Of a stretch of 64,000 nucleotides of DNA, positions 18,591 through 27,953 are shown piece after piece. The DNA lies in NCBI GenBank assembly GCA_038243635.1, contig JBBSQW010000011.1:1-64000 (forward strand), read 5' to 3'. Made by a program: the position numbers and the translations under genes. The notes under the pieces were generated by a model that made no database searches, was not told the DNA's origin, and saw only the letters and a list, made by a program, of their open reading frames with translations. This DNA is from Pseudopedobacter sp038243635 (GTDB lineage Bacteria; Bacteroidota; Bacteroidia; Sphingobacteriales; Sphingobacteriaceae). Position 1 is the first letter of the stretch. Each line of letters opens with the position of its first letter.

Positions 18591-19943
18591 ATGAACAATA
18601 AATATTTACTTGTTTTAGTAGTATGTTTTACGCTGTTAAACTCATGCTCAACAACAAGCAATAATTGGAGTGAAAAAACCGAAAAGGCCACTTATATTCA
18701 CAGGTCAATTAAAAAAATAACGGATGTAATGGTACATGATATTTACTCGCCACTTGTGGCCAGCAGAACTTATTTATATATCAGCACTGCCGGATATGAG
18801 GTAGCAATAAATGGCGATAAAAAAAAGGATTACCTTTCTTTGGCAAATCAACTACGCGGATTAAACAATTTACCTAAACCGGATAAGAATAAAAAATACA
18901 GTTTCACCTTAGCGGCAGTGGATGCTATTTTAACAGTAGGACAAAAAATGGTTACTTCCGAAAAAATAGTTAGTGATTTTCACAACCAGATAACTAACGA
19001 ATTTATAGATGATGGAATGCCAGAAGAAGTTTTTAAAAATTCCATTGAATTTGGACAAGAAATGGCTAAAGCAATATTGGACTGGTCTGCAGAAGACAAT
19101 TATATAAAAACACGCTCAATGGCACAATACGATGTAAGATCTGTTGCGGCTGCTTGGAAGCCAACACCGCCTGCATACATGAAGGCCGTAGAGCCTAACT
19201 GGGATAAAATGCGTACGCTATTAATTGATTCTGCAAGTCAATTTAAACCAGTTGCGCCTCCAGCTTTTTCTACAGATTCAACCAGCGAATTTTACCAAAG
19301 TGCCTTAATTGTATACAATGCTTTAAAAGAAGATAAGCAAAACAAAGTGGATATTGCAAAATTCTGGGATTGTAATCCTTTTCAGATGAACACTAAGGGC
19401 CACATGATGTATGCTTCAAAAAAAATATCTCCTGGTGGACATTGGATGAATATCGCTGGAGTAGCAGCGAAAACAAAAAATGCTGATTACATAAGAACTA
19501 CTGAAGCATACATATCTGTTGCGATAAATTTGTACGATGGTTTTATTAGTTGTTGGGACGAAAAGTATCGAAGCCAGACCATTAGGCCCGAAACCTATAT
19601 TAACGAATATATTGACAAAAGGTGGAAACCTCTGCTTCAAACGCCTCCATTTCCAGAATATCCGAGCGGGCATAGCGTAGCTTCCAACTCTGCAGCGGTA
19701 GTACTTACTAGATTGTTTGGCGATAATTTTAGCTTTTGCGACTCCACTGAAGTAGAGTTTGGGCTACCAAAAAGAGACTTCAAATCTTTTACCGATGCAG
19801 CAAATGAAGCTGCAATAAGCAGGCTTTATGGCGGCATCCATTACATGCAGGCAATACAAAACGGCGCTTTACAAGGGAAAAAATTAGGTGAGTTTTGTGT
19901 CGCTAACTTTGATACACGAAAATCTAAAAAATATAATAATTAG
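18591..19943 (+). CDS. PAP2-superfamily, vanadium-haloperoxidase-like lipoprotein
   Basis: A 450-residue lipoprotein (lipobox LLNSC) with the vanadate/phosphate pocket of the PAP2/chloroperoxidase fold: YRSQTIRP, then P358-SGH361 (PEYPSGHS) and R411-LYGGIH417. Family members are acid phosphatases or vanadium haloperoxidases, and sequence does not decide between them here. It is export-directed and divergent from the VCBS/ASPIC lipoprotein, an arrangement I know from other Bacteroidota loci, so the two may act together. It is the only plus-strand gene between the HTCS gene and the tRNA cluster. Confidence 0.88.
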   Translation: MNNKYLLVLVVCFTLLNSCSTTSNNWSEKTEKATYIHRSIKKITDVMVHDIYSPLVASRTYLYISTAGYEVAINGDKKKDYLSLANQLRGLNNLPKPDKNKKYSFTLAAVDAILTVGQKMVTSEKIVSDFHNQITNEFIDDGMPEEVFKNSIEFGQEMAKAILDWSAEDNYIKTRSMAQYDVRSVAAAWKPTPPAYMKAVEPNWDKMRTLLIDSASQFKPVAPPAFSTDSTSEFYQSALIVYNALKEDKQNKVDIAKFWDCNPFQMNTKGHMMYASKKISPGGHWMNIAGVAAKTKNADYIRTTEAYISVAINLYDGFISCWDEKYRSQTIRPETYINEYIDKRWKPLLQTPPFPEYPSGHSVASNSAAVVLTRLFGDNFSFCDSTEVEFGLPKRDFKSFTDAANEAAISRLYGGIHYMQAIQNGALQGKKLGEFCVANFDTRKSKKYNN

Positions 19944-19957
19944 CAACCTGCTTTCCA

Positions 19958-19996
19958 TAAAAAAGAGGTTGCTTTGTTAAACAACCTCTTTTTCTA
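19958..19996. terminator. Bidirectional terminator
   Basis: GAGGTTG and CAACCTC form a 7-bp stem around a 10-nt loop, flanked by an A-run and a T-run, between convergent genes. It fits termination of the PAP2-like gene and of GH2. Confidence 0.8.
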
Positions 19997-20024
19997 TGCA
20001 TTAAAACTTGATTATTGTGCTATC

Positions 20025-21866
20025 CTATTTTACTTCAACCTTATAAAGAGCGGTGTTAACTTTATTTAGTTTTTCTATCGGCATCTTAATCACTTTTCTA
20101 TCGTAAGTCATAAAACCATTTGTTTCGTTTTCCACGTCAGTAGTTTGCGTATAAACGGCAGCAGAAAGCCCAGCTTTTATCAACCCTTGCATTTGATCCA
20201 TAAACGAGGCATACTTATCAAACATTTCTTCTGCGTTTTTAAAGGTTTGATAACCCCAGTTATTATTATTTTTCCAGTTGTGACCTTCAATTGGCAAGCC
20301 TAAACCGCCAAATTCACCTAAAACAATAGCTCTCTCTTTCCCAAAAATATCTGCTCTTGGCATAGCAGGTTGTGGGTAGTTATGAAGATCTACAATATCG
20401 CCAGTGCTAAAGAAGTTTCCACCACTGGCACTATTTACCAGTCTAGAAGGGTCTTTCTTCTGCGTCCATTCTGTAATTTCCACTGTCTTAAATTGCCCCC
20501 AAGCTTCATTGAAAGGAACCCAAACCACAATTGATGGATAATTATGCAGCGCATCCATAATTGAATTCCACTCTTTTCTGTAATATCCCTCAGATTCTGC
20601 AGTTCTATTTTTATCTGTTTCTCCCTCGTAAACACCCGGACGACTTACCCATTTATTGCCATAATCTCCACTAGGCATGTCTTGCCAAAGTAGCATTCCT
20701 AATTTGTCGCATTCATAATAGTAACGAGCAGGTTCTACTTTAATATGTTTACGAATCATATTAAAACCCATCTCTTTTAATTTGATGATATCGTAATTCA
20801 TGGCATCATAAGTAGGAGGCGTAAATAAACCATCTGGCCACCAACCTTGATCCAACGGACCGTATTGAAAAACAAATTTGTTATTCAACTGCATTCTCAT
20901 AATTCCATTTTCGTCTTTTGCCATTGAACTTTTTCGCATAGCAAAATAACTTTTCACTTCATCTTCTACTTTTCCATTACTAATTAAAGCAATTCTTAAA
21001 TCGTATAGAAAAGGACTGTCTGGCGACCATAATTTGGGGTTTGGCACTGAAAGAGAGATGGTTTCCTTAGCACCAAATTCTTTCTCTGCAACCTTAACAT
21101 TCCCATCCCACGCAGTTACTTTTATTTTATCACCAGCCTTTGCATTTGATACTTTTGCGCTAAAAGCCAAAGTTTTTGTATCGATATCTGGTGTTTGTTT
21201 AGTGCTTTCTATATAACTTTTATTTACACCCTCTACCCATACTGTTTGCCAGATACCAGTAACTGGTGTATACCATATGCCTTCTGGCGCAACTCTTTGT
21301 TTACCAACTGGCTGAGGTCCATCTGTTGTAGGATCCCAAACTTTAACAACAATTTGCTGTTTGCTTCCACTTCTTAAATAATTGGTAATGTCAAACGTAA
21401 ATGGATCAAACCCTCCTTCATGTGTACCCGCTTTTTTACCGTTTACAAAAACTTCTGTACGCCAATCTACTGCACCAAAATGTAGCAATACAGTTTTTTT
21501 TCTGATAGCTGATGGTAAAGAAATACTCGTTTTATACCATAAAACACTGTCTTTACCTACCGTTCTTGAAACACCGGATAAGGCAGACTCTACCGCGAAT
21601 GGCACCAATATTTTGCCTTCAAAATTCTTGGGTTGATTTTCCTCTTTTTTAACAATAGCATACTCCCACAAGCCGTTTAGATTTTTCCAATTTTCTCTTT
21701 GTAAAAGAGGTCTTGGGTATTCCGGCAGAGGAGCGCTAGGGTCAATTTTTGTTGCCCAATCTGTTAATATATGTGATCTATTGATCTTCCATTCTGAGTT
21801 TTCCTGTGCTTGGGAAGTACTTAGAAACAAAGCAACCCCTAAAACACTCAACAATATTCTCTTCAT
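20025..21866 (-). CDS. Glycoside hydrolase family 2 protein
   Basis: A 613-residue secreted GH2 enzyme (signal peptide ending STSQA). It has a jelly-roll sugar-binding domain (about 55-215), an immunoglobulin-like domain (about 215-315) and a TIM barrel with acid/base Glu454 (PFNEAWGQ) and nucleophile Glu518 (VLGEFGG). GH2 covers retaining beta-galactosidases, beta-glucuronidases, beta-mannosidases and some arabinosidases; the substrate is open. It follows the SusCD/DUF3823 genes after a strong hairpin, so it may be read through from that operon at a lower level. Confidence 0.92.
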   Translation of the reverse strand: MKRILLSVLGVALFLSTSQAQENSEWKINRSHILTDWATKIDPSAPLPEYPRPLLQRENWKNLNGLWEYAIVKKEENQPKNFEGKILVPFAVESALSGVSRTVGKDSVLWYKTSISLPSAIRKKTVLLHFGAVDWRTEVFVNGKKAGTHEGGFDPFTFDITNYLRSGSKQQIVVKVWDPTTDGPQPVGKQRVAPEGIWYTPVTGIWQTVWVEGVNKSYIESTKQTPDIDTKTLAFSAKVSNAKAGDKIKVTAWDGNVKVAEKEFGAKETISLSVPNPKLWSPDSPFLYDLRIALISNGKVEDEVKSYFAMRKSSMAKDENGIMRMQLNNKFVFQYGPLDQGWWPDGLFTPPTYDAMNYDIIKLKEMGFNMIRKHIKVEPARYYYECDKLGMLLWQDMPSGDYGNKWVSRPGVYEGETDKNRTAESEGYYRKEWNSIMDALHNYPSIVVWVPFNEAWGQFKTVEITEWTQKKDPSRLVNSASGGNFFSTGDIVDLHNYPQPAMPRADIFGKERAIVLGEFGGLGLPIEGHNWKNNNNWGYQTFKNAEEMFDKYASFMDQMQGLIKAGLSAAVYTQTTDVENETNGFMTYDRKVIKMPIEKLNKVNTALYKVEVK

Positions 21867-21885
21867 ATTACAAAATCCTATTAAA

Positions 21886-21923
21886 TAAATAAATAAATAA
21901 GGTCACCCAATTACGGGTGACCT
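21886..21923 (-). terminator. Hairpin between DUF3823 and GH2 genes
   Basis: AGGTCACCC and GGGTGACCT make a perfect 9-bp stem with a 6-nt loop. On the minus strand it is followed by TTATTTATTT repeats. It is either the terminator of the susC operon or a partial stop that lowers GH2 expression. Confidence 0.65.
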
Positions 21924-21943
21924 CCCAATTAAACCAACTAATT

Positions 21944-22651
21944 CTAAAAAGAAACTTTTTGAACAGGTGAAAAGATCATATCCTCAACACCACTTATTTT
22001 CACACCAATTCGGGCGTACACATAATTTTGAATAGGAGCTGTTGTTGGAATAGCTACACTTAGAGAAATGCTGTTTGGATCAACAATCGCCGACCCGGCT
22101 AAGTCAATTTTCGCAATGTTCTCATCGTTGTTTCCGCTCACAAAACTTGTTTTATTAATGTATAAATTTACCCTTTCAATGTTTTTAGCATTTGCATCAG
22201 TAATAATTTTTTCTACTTTAAACGTAGCACTTAAATTACCAGCACTGGCAGTAAACTGAGGAGTTCTAATCATGTAATAAGGCATTACCTCAATCATTAA
22301 CTCTTGATTGCCCGTTAAATCAATATCTAAAGAATCTCTTTTGCCTGACCCAAGTTCTTTCCACATAAATGGACCTTGGTTTGCCGAAATGGTAAACTTA
22401 TACTTTCCTTTAAACAGTAAGCTTGAAAATGAACCATCAGGCGCAAAAATACCACCAATAGGTGCTTTTTTTCCAAAAGCTGGCTCATAAATACTAAAGG
22501 GAACTTGGTTGGTTTCTACTCCAATTGGAGCTCCCTGATAGGTAAGTTGTCCGCTCAGTTTAATGGTAGGCGCATCATAGTTATCTTTGGCGCAAGACAC
22601 TACTACCAAACTTATGAGCACCGTTATAATATAATGAAATTTGATTTTCAT
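21944..22651 (-). CDS. DUF3823-type surface lipoprotein of the PUL
   Basis: A 235-residue lipoprotein (lipobox VVVSC, then AKDNYDAPT). The start resembles DUF3823 proteins, which occupy the position after susD and probably act as accessory glycan-binding proteins, like SusE/SusF. Two beta-sandwich regions are likely: about 30-110, then 125-235. It is 21 bases downstream of susD, hence in the same operon. Confidence 0.8.
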   Translation of the reverse strand: MKIKFHYIITVLISLVVVSCAKDNYDAPTIKLSGQLTYQGAPIGVETNQVPFSIYEPAFGKKAPIGGIFAPDGSFSSLLFKGKYKFTISANQGPFMWKELGSGKRDSLDIDLTGNQELMIEVMPYYMIRTPQFTASAGNLSATFKVEKIITDANAKNIERVNLYINKTSFVSGNNDENIAKIDLAGSAIVDPNSISLSVAIPTTAPIQNYVYARIGVKISGVEDMIFSPVQKVSF

Positions 22652-22672
22652 AATTGTTAATTTTAAGTTTGA

Positions 22673-24580
22673 TTACTGATTTGGTTGTTTAACTATTTTA
22701 GGGTTTTTACTGGTAACATCGCCCGGAATTTCAGAGTAATAATTTCCCAATTTAAAACTATTGGCTCCGGTAACTTTACTTGGCAAAGTAACTTCAAATA
22801 TCCATTTCCCATTGTTTACGTTCCCAGGGTTAAAGATTTTATAGGGCCACAAACCCCACGGTCTGGTATTTCTGTGGGTTGCGCTACCAATATTAGTCAG
22901 CAAATCTGTTTTTGTTTCTGCCTGTCCGTCCCAAACTATGTGCGCAAGTCTCCAACGTTTCATATCAAAAAGGGTGTGTCCTTCAAAGGCTAATTCTACT
23001 CTTCTTTCATGAACAATTCTGTCAAAAGTAATTTCTGCTGGAAGCAAGTCGACAATTAAACCAGCTCTGTTTCTTACCTGGTTAATGTATCCCGCAGCGG
23101 TAGTTAAATCACTGAGTTCAAATGCAGCTTCTGCTGCGTTTAATAAAACTTCGGCGTAACGGTAACGGATAAAAGCAACGTCACTTCCTCTGCCTCTTCT
23201 TCCAGAACCAACTTGTGGATCTAAATACTTACGTACGTAAAAACCACTTTGGGTTCTAAATTCTAGGTTATTGATAGGACCATCTTTACCCACCACCTGA
23301 ACAAGATCTGTAGCTGGAGTGCCTGGCAGGGATCTTAACGCCCCCGCCTCAGTACTTGTAAATGTACTACCATCTGCTAGTTTGTAACCTGCCCAAATAT
23401 CTAATTTACCACTCTTAAAATAATCGCCGGGTAACAACAATGTACCTGCTAAACGACCATCTCTGCCTTCAAAAATAGTTTTTTGTTCATCGTAATAAAT
23501 AGGATTTCCTAAGTTATCTGTTGTAGCAAAAGGAGCATAAGTATTGTCTAATTTCTCAAAAGATTCTGCCAGATTTAGCGAAGGATTTAACCTACCTGCA
23601 TCTAAACCTTCATCAGAATTAGAAAAAGGCTGGTTGTTGGTTGTAAAACCATGGGTTTTACCTCCGTTAGCTTTAAAATCTTCAATATAAATAGACTCTT
23701 GGTTCACACTCGTTTTATCTAAAAACAAGCCAGCAAAGTTATCGCCTGCATTAGGTAGAACTTCGTATAGTTTATAAATGCCAGCGGTTCCATTTATGAT
23801 TTCTTGTGCGGCAGTTAACGCCTTAGTATAGTAAGCATTTGCCATAGATGCTGGTATACCAACTTCGTCGCCGCCTAGTGTTACAGTTGGCGTAGTTGCA
23901 CCATATTTAGCAATTGACGCAGCATATAAAGCAGCTCTACATTCCATAGCCACAGCAGCAGCGTAGGTAGCTCGAGATTTCTCGTTGGAATTTTTAGGTA
24001 AATCGACTTTAATTGCTTCGGCCTCGCTGATTATAAAGTCATATACTTCAGATTCCTTTGCTCTTGGCTTTTGATATTTTTCAATATCTCCACTATAATC
24101 ATAGGTAAGTGGCTCGGTGATAATTGGCACCCCGCCCATTCTCTTTACCATTTCAAAATAATGGCTTGCTCTTAAAAAACGAGCTTCCGCAATAAACCTT
24201 TTCTTATCTGTTTCGGTTAATTTAGTTGCTTCTTCTGCTCTTTGTAAGAAGAGATTAAGCTCTCTTATGTAGCCATAATCCCATAAACCCCATTCGCCAT
24301 AACCCCAACCCGTTCTTTCTACAAGGTATGCAGCACCATTTTCTGAGGGGAAAGCCTCGCTGAAATCTGCAAACGAGGCCCAACCATTGTCCAAAGAAGA
24401 AAAATCAACTTCTCTGTTATAAAAATCGCCCAGAATAGACAATACCAAAGCAGGGTCTGAAAACGCCTTTTCTGTCGTTAACAAAGAGTTGGGTGGTATA
24501 TTCAGGAAGCTGTCATCTCGTTTACAGGAGCCGACAGTTAAAAGTACTGCCCCTGCTGTTATTAAAAATATCTTTTTCAT
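22673..24580 (-). CDS. SusD/RagB-family glycan-binding lipoprotein
   Basis: A 635-residue lipoprotein (lipobox LTVGSC). The SusD N-terminal region carries FLNIPPNSLLTTEKAF; TPR-like helices include FIAEARFLRASHYFEMVKRM; the C-terminal RagB domain has RYAEVLLNAAEAAFE and HERRVELAFEGHTLFDMKRW. It caps the SusC transporter at the cell surface and captures oligosaccharide. It begins 26 bases after the susC stop codon. Confidence 0.97.
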   Translation of the reverse strand: MKKIFLITAGAVLLTVGSCKRDDSFLNIPPNSLLTTEKAFSDPALVLSILGDFYNREVDFSSLDNGWASFADFSEAFPSENGAAYLVERTGWGYGEWGLWDYGYIRELNLFLQRAEEATKLTETDKKRFIAEARFLRASHYFEMVKRMGGVPIITEPLTYDYSGDIEKYQKPRAKESEVYDFIISEAEAIKVDLPKNSNEKSRATYAAAVAMECRAALYAASIAKYGATTPTVTLGGDEVGIPASMANAYYTKALTAAQEIINGTAGIYKLYEVLPNAGDNFAGLFLDKTSVNQESIYIEDFKANGGKTHGFTTNNQPFSNSDEGLDAGRLNPSLNLAESFEKLDNTYAPFATTDNLGNPIYYDEQKTIFEGRDGRLAGTLLLPGDYFKSGKLDIWAGYKLADGSTFTSTEAGALRSLPGTPATDLVQVVGKDGPINNLEFRTQSGFYVRKYLDPQVGSGRRGRGSDVAFIRYRYAEVLLNAAEAAFELSDLTTAAGYINQVRNRAGLIVDLLPAEITFDRIVHERRVELAFEGHTLFDMKRWRLAHIVWDGQAETKTDLLTNIGSATHRNTRPWGLWPYKIFNPGNVNNGKWIFEVTLPSKVTGANSFKLGNYYSEIPGDVTSKNPKIVKQPNQ

Positions 24581-24606
24581 CGAATTAATTTAAAAGTGAT
24601 GTAAAT

Positions 24607-27600
24607 TTAAAAAGTGATTTTAGTCCCTATGTTAATGATCCTGTTCTGCGGAAACTGTAAACCGTTGTCATCAGTTACCTCTGGATCAACTCCATACTCG
24701 CTTAAACCATCTAATGAAAATAAGTTGTAACCGTTTACATAAAATCTAGCTTTCTTTATTTTTACAAATTTCAACAAGGATTCAGGCAAAGAATACCCTA
24801 ATTCTATGGTTCTTGCTCTTAAGTAACGCACATTATGTAGCCAAAAATCAGAATCACGGTTATAGTTACTTGAGTTTCCACCAGGATTTTGTCTTAAAGC
24901 AGGATATTTACCCGGGATCCATGGACTATTAATATCATAGATATCTGTGTGATGCCATCTATCGGTAAAAATGGTGTTTAGGTTACCATTATTTTGGAAA
25001 GGTCTACGTGTTTCCCAGTTTTGATACCAAGTATAACCAGATGCACCCGAGAAATCAGCATGAAAATCGAAGTTTTTATAGGCAAACGCAAAGTTAAAGC
25101 CGTAATTAACAGTTGGCTGGGTTCCGTAACCAAAGCCAATCGGTCTGTTGTCAGCACCATCAATACGTCCATCACCATTAACATCTTTATAAATTAAATC
25201 ACCAGGTATTAGCGTTTTATTTCCCATTCCGTCAATGTTTACTGGGTAATCATTGATCTGCTCCTGAGATTGGAACTGGCCAATTACTTGGTTACCCCAA
25301 CTGATGTTATTATACCTATCAACTGAACCACTAAAATACCTATCTACAGAATTATTATACGTTTGTTTATAAACATCTAACGTTTTACCTCTTGCGTAAG
25401 AAACATTACCTCCTACAGAGAAGTTGAATTGTCCGAACGTGTTGTTGTAGTTTAAAGACATTTCGCCACCTTGTACGGCATCACTATTTAAATTTTCTTG
25501 GGGAAGGTTATAGCCAAGTTCTACAGGAAGAATAACTTCATTTTTAGCTGCCGGTAAACCTGTACGCTCTCTGTAGAAATAATCAAGCGTACCGCTTAGC
25601 TTACTGCTAAACATGGTAAAATCCAATCCGAAATCTGTGATTTTACTTTTTAACCAAGATATGCGATTTACGGGTAAGCCTTTATCTCTTGAAACGATAA
25701 GAGAATTACCATTTATAATAGTAGTCCCTTGATTGTAACTATAGCCTGGCAAATAGGCATAAGGTGCAATAATTGGCTGATTAGAATCATAGGGATTTCT
25801 ATCATCCCCTAAAATTCCGTAAGATCCTCTTAATTTTAAATCAGTAAGCACTGTGCTATTTCCCAAAAGATCTTTCATAAATTTCTCTTGAGTAATTCTC
25901 CAACCGGCTGACACCCCAGGAAAGTACCCTACCCTTTTATCTGGCGCAAACAAATAACTAGCATCTCTACGTCCAGAAAGTTCAACATAATATTTGTTGT
26001 CAAAATTATAATTGAATCTACCTACGTAACCTAATCTAGCTTCTTGATCATCGCTATCTTGATACTGATCTAAAATTGGGAAGTAAATTAAAGGTAAACT
26101 GTTTGATACAGGCGAACCGTGAATCCAATTACGTAAATGTCTGTTTGTTAAACGCTCTGCTACTAAAGTACCTCCAACGCTATGTTTACCAAATGTATTG
26201 GCGTAGTTTATTTGAAATTGAGAAGTGGTTGCAAATTCTTTTTTCTGCTCTCTTTCTCTCCATGGGTTAGAGCTACCACCAGTAACATCATAAGTATCAG
26301 TTGCAGGCCGATACGTATAAGCGTTGTATGTAAACTCCTGATTATTTAATATTCTATCTGCAACATAGTAAGAATAAACGCCTTTAACATTTAACCCTTT
26401 AATTCCAGGAATATCATACTCCACATTAAAATTGGTTTGCAACACTCGCCAGTCGCTACGCAAAGTACCAGAAAGTCCTTTGTTAAGGAAAGCATAATTG
26501 GACTCTGTATGTCCAATATCATTTAAGTACAAAGGGTTGTCGTTAGCATACGGTCTGTCCATAGGCGTATTTCTTAAAATAGCGAACTTTGCTAAGAAAT
26601 AATCATCGCCGCCAGGTACGCCTGGGTTCTCAACACTTTCTATACGGCCATTTAAGTTTAAGCTAACTTTTAATCCATTTGCTACTTTTGCTTGTATGTT
26701 AGATTGGATGTTTGAACGGTTAAACATGTACTCTTTTCCTAACATTGAGTTTTGGTATAAGTTAGAAGCAGAGATGTAATAGTTTACCTTATCAGACCCA
26801 CCTGTAAAATTCACGTTTACCATGTTTTGTGGAGCGCCGTTGTTGTTTAACACGTAGTCTTTCCAGTCAAAACTTTTATACTGTGGGTCGCCTGTATAAC
26901 CAGGTTGCATTCCTGCTTTAAACTTATCTAACTCTGTTTGGGTAATTAGGGTAGTATGATTATCGTTTCCGTTTACCTGAGCTTCTGCCAAGTAGCGGTT
27001 ATAATCGTAAGAATTATCTAAAACGTTTGGAAAACGAGTAAAACTTTGAAAACCTAAATAAGCATCTACGTTTATCCTAGTTTCGCCAGAACCTTTTTTA
27101 GTGGTTACTACCACAACGCCGTTAGCTGCTCTAACGCCATAAATAGCGGCAGAAGCATCTTTTAGTACGTTGATGCTTTCAATATCAGTGGGAGAAAGGT
27201 TGTTAAACTGTCCTTCATCTTGCTGAATCCCATCAATAACGTACAAAGGTCGTCCCATGTTTCTGATTTGGATGCTAGCTCCAGAACCAGGTCGACCGTC
27301 TGACTGCCTAAAAGTTACGCCAGGGATTTTGCCGGCAAGTGATGTACTAACTCCGGCACCAGCATGTACGCGGTCAATATCTTTCGCAGTAACGCCGGAA
27401 ATAGCACCTGTGATAGATTCCTTTTTCTGAGTTCCGTAGCCAGTAACGATCACTTCGTCCAAAGATTTTTGATCACTTACTAGTTTAAGGTTGATTGTAC
27501 TTTTGCCCTTTACAGAGATACTTTGTGGCAGGAAGCCAATGTAGGTAAAAACTAAAGTGGCGTTAGGTTCGGTATTGATACTGAAGTTTCCATTTACATC

Positions 27601-27825
27601 AGTAGTTGTACCAATGGTAGTTCCTTTAACGGACACCGCTACACCAATTAAAATTTCGCCGTTTCCATCCGTAACCTTACCAGTTACTTTGTTTTGAGCC
27701 ATCGCATTTAGCGATAGCATGCAGAAGAAGAGCAGAGCGGTTATGGTACCAATTCCTCGAAATTCAAAGGAAACAGTGCAACCACCGAAAACACTTCTGC
27801 AAGAATGCAGTAATCTTTTTTTCAT
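24607..27825 (-). CDS. SusC/RagA-family TonB-dependent transporter
   Basis: A 1072-residue outer-membrane porin. A long N-terminal signal region ends near NAMAQ, followed by a carboxypeptidase-regulatory-like domain (about 46-115, VTGKVTDGNGE), the TonB-box segment (LDEVIVTGYGTQ), a plug (about 120-240) and a 22-stranded barrel ending in Phe (IINIGTKITF). It imports oligosaccharides released at the surface using TonB energy. It is the first gene of the operon; a candidate HTCS operator lies just upstream of a possible promoter (CAA at 27921-27923 and GAAAGCTA at 27891-27898, read on the minus strand). Confidence 0.97.
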   Translation of the reverse strand: MKKRLLHSCRSVFGGCTVSFEFRGIGTITALLFFCMLSLNAMAQNKVTGKVTDGNGEILIGVAVSVKGTTIGTTTDVNGNFSINTEPNATLVFTYIGFLPQSISVKGKSTINLKLVSDQKSLDEVIVTGYGTQKKESITGAISGVTAKDIDRVHAGAGVSTSLAGKIPGVTFRQSDGRPGSGASIQIRNMGRPLYVIDGIQQDEGQFNNLSPTDIESINVLKDASAAIYGVRAANGVVVVTTKKGSGETRINVDAYLGFQSFTRFPNVLDNSYDYNRYLAEAQVNGNDNHTTLITQTELDKFKAGMQPGYTGDPQYKSFDWKDYVLNNNGAPQNMVNVNFTGGSDKVNYYISASNLYQNSMLGKEYMFNRSNIQSNIQAKVANGLKVSLNLNGRIESVENPGVPGGDDYFLAKFAILRNTPMDRPYANDNPLYLNDIGHTESNYAFLNKGLSGTLRSDWRVLQTNFNVEYDIPGIKGLNVKGVYSYYVADRILNNQEFTYNAYTYRPATDTYDVTGGSSNPWREREQKKEFATTSQFQINYANTFGKHSVGGTLVAERLTNRHLRNWIHGSPVSNSLPLIYFPILDQYQDSDDQEARLGYVGRFNYNFDNKYYVELSGRRDASYLFAPDKRVGYFPGVSAGWRITQEKFMKDLLGNSTVLTDLKLRGSYGILGDDRNPYDSNQPIIAPYAYLPGYSYNQGTTIINGNSLIVSRDKGLPVNRISWLKSKITDFGLDFTMFSSKLSGTLDYFYRERTGLPAAKNEVILPVELGYNLPQENLNSDAVQGGEMSLNYNNTFGQFNFSVGGNVSYARGKTLDVYKQTYNNSVDRYFSGSVDRYNNISWGNQVIGQFQSQEQINDYPVNIDGMGNKTLIPGDLIYKDVNGDGRIDGADNRPIGFGYGTQPTVNYGFNFAFAYKNFDFHADFSGASGYTWYQNWETRRPFQNNGNLNTIFTDRWHHTDIYDINSPWIPGKYPALRQNPGGNSSNYNRDSDFWLHNVRYLRARTIELGYSLPESLLKFVKIKKARFYVNGYNLFSLDGLSEYGVDPEVTDDNGLQFPQNRIINIGTKITF

Positions 27826-27858
27826 AATTACATTAATTTGGTTTGTTGGTTTATAATT

Positions 27859-27884
27859 TATCGGAACTATAGGTTTTTCCGATA
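27859..27884 (-). promoter_or_regulatory. Hairpin in the susC leader
   Basis: TATCGGAA and TTCCGATA form an 8-bp stem with a 10-nt loop in the predicted 5-prime leader, 34 bases before the susC start codon. It may stabilise the mRNA or be a regulator target. Confidence 0.45.
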
Positions 27885-27925
27885 TTCAAAGAAAGCTATT
27901 TTATAACTAAATGTACCTTTCAATA

Positions 27926-27953
27926 CCTCTCAATTTTATTTAGTTTTGTCTCA
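27926..27953 (-). promoter_or_regulatory. HTCS operator candidate before susC
   Basis: Minus strand TGAGA-N16-TGAGAGG, 21-bp period, ending 2 bases before a TTG that is spaced 22 bp from a near-consensus -7 box (TAGCTTTC). This is the expected place for an activator site. Confidence 0.65.
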
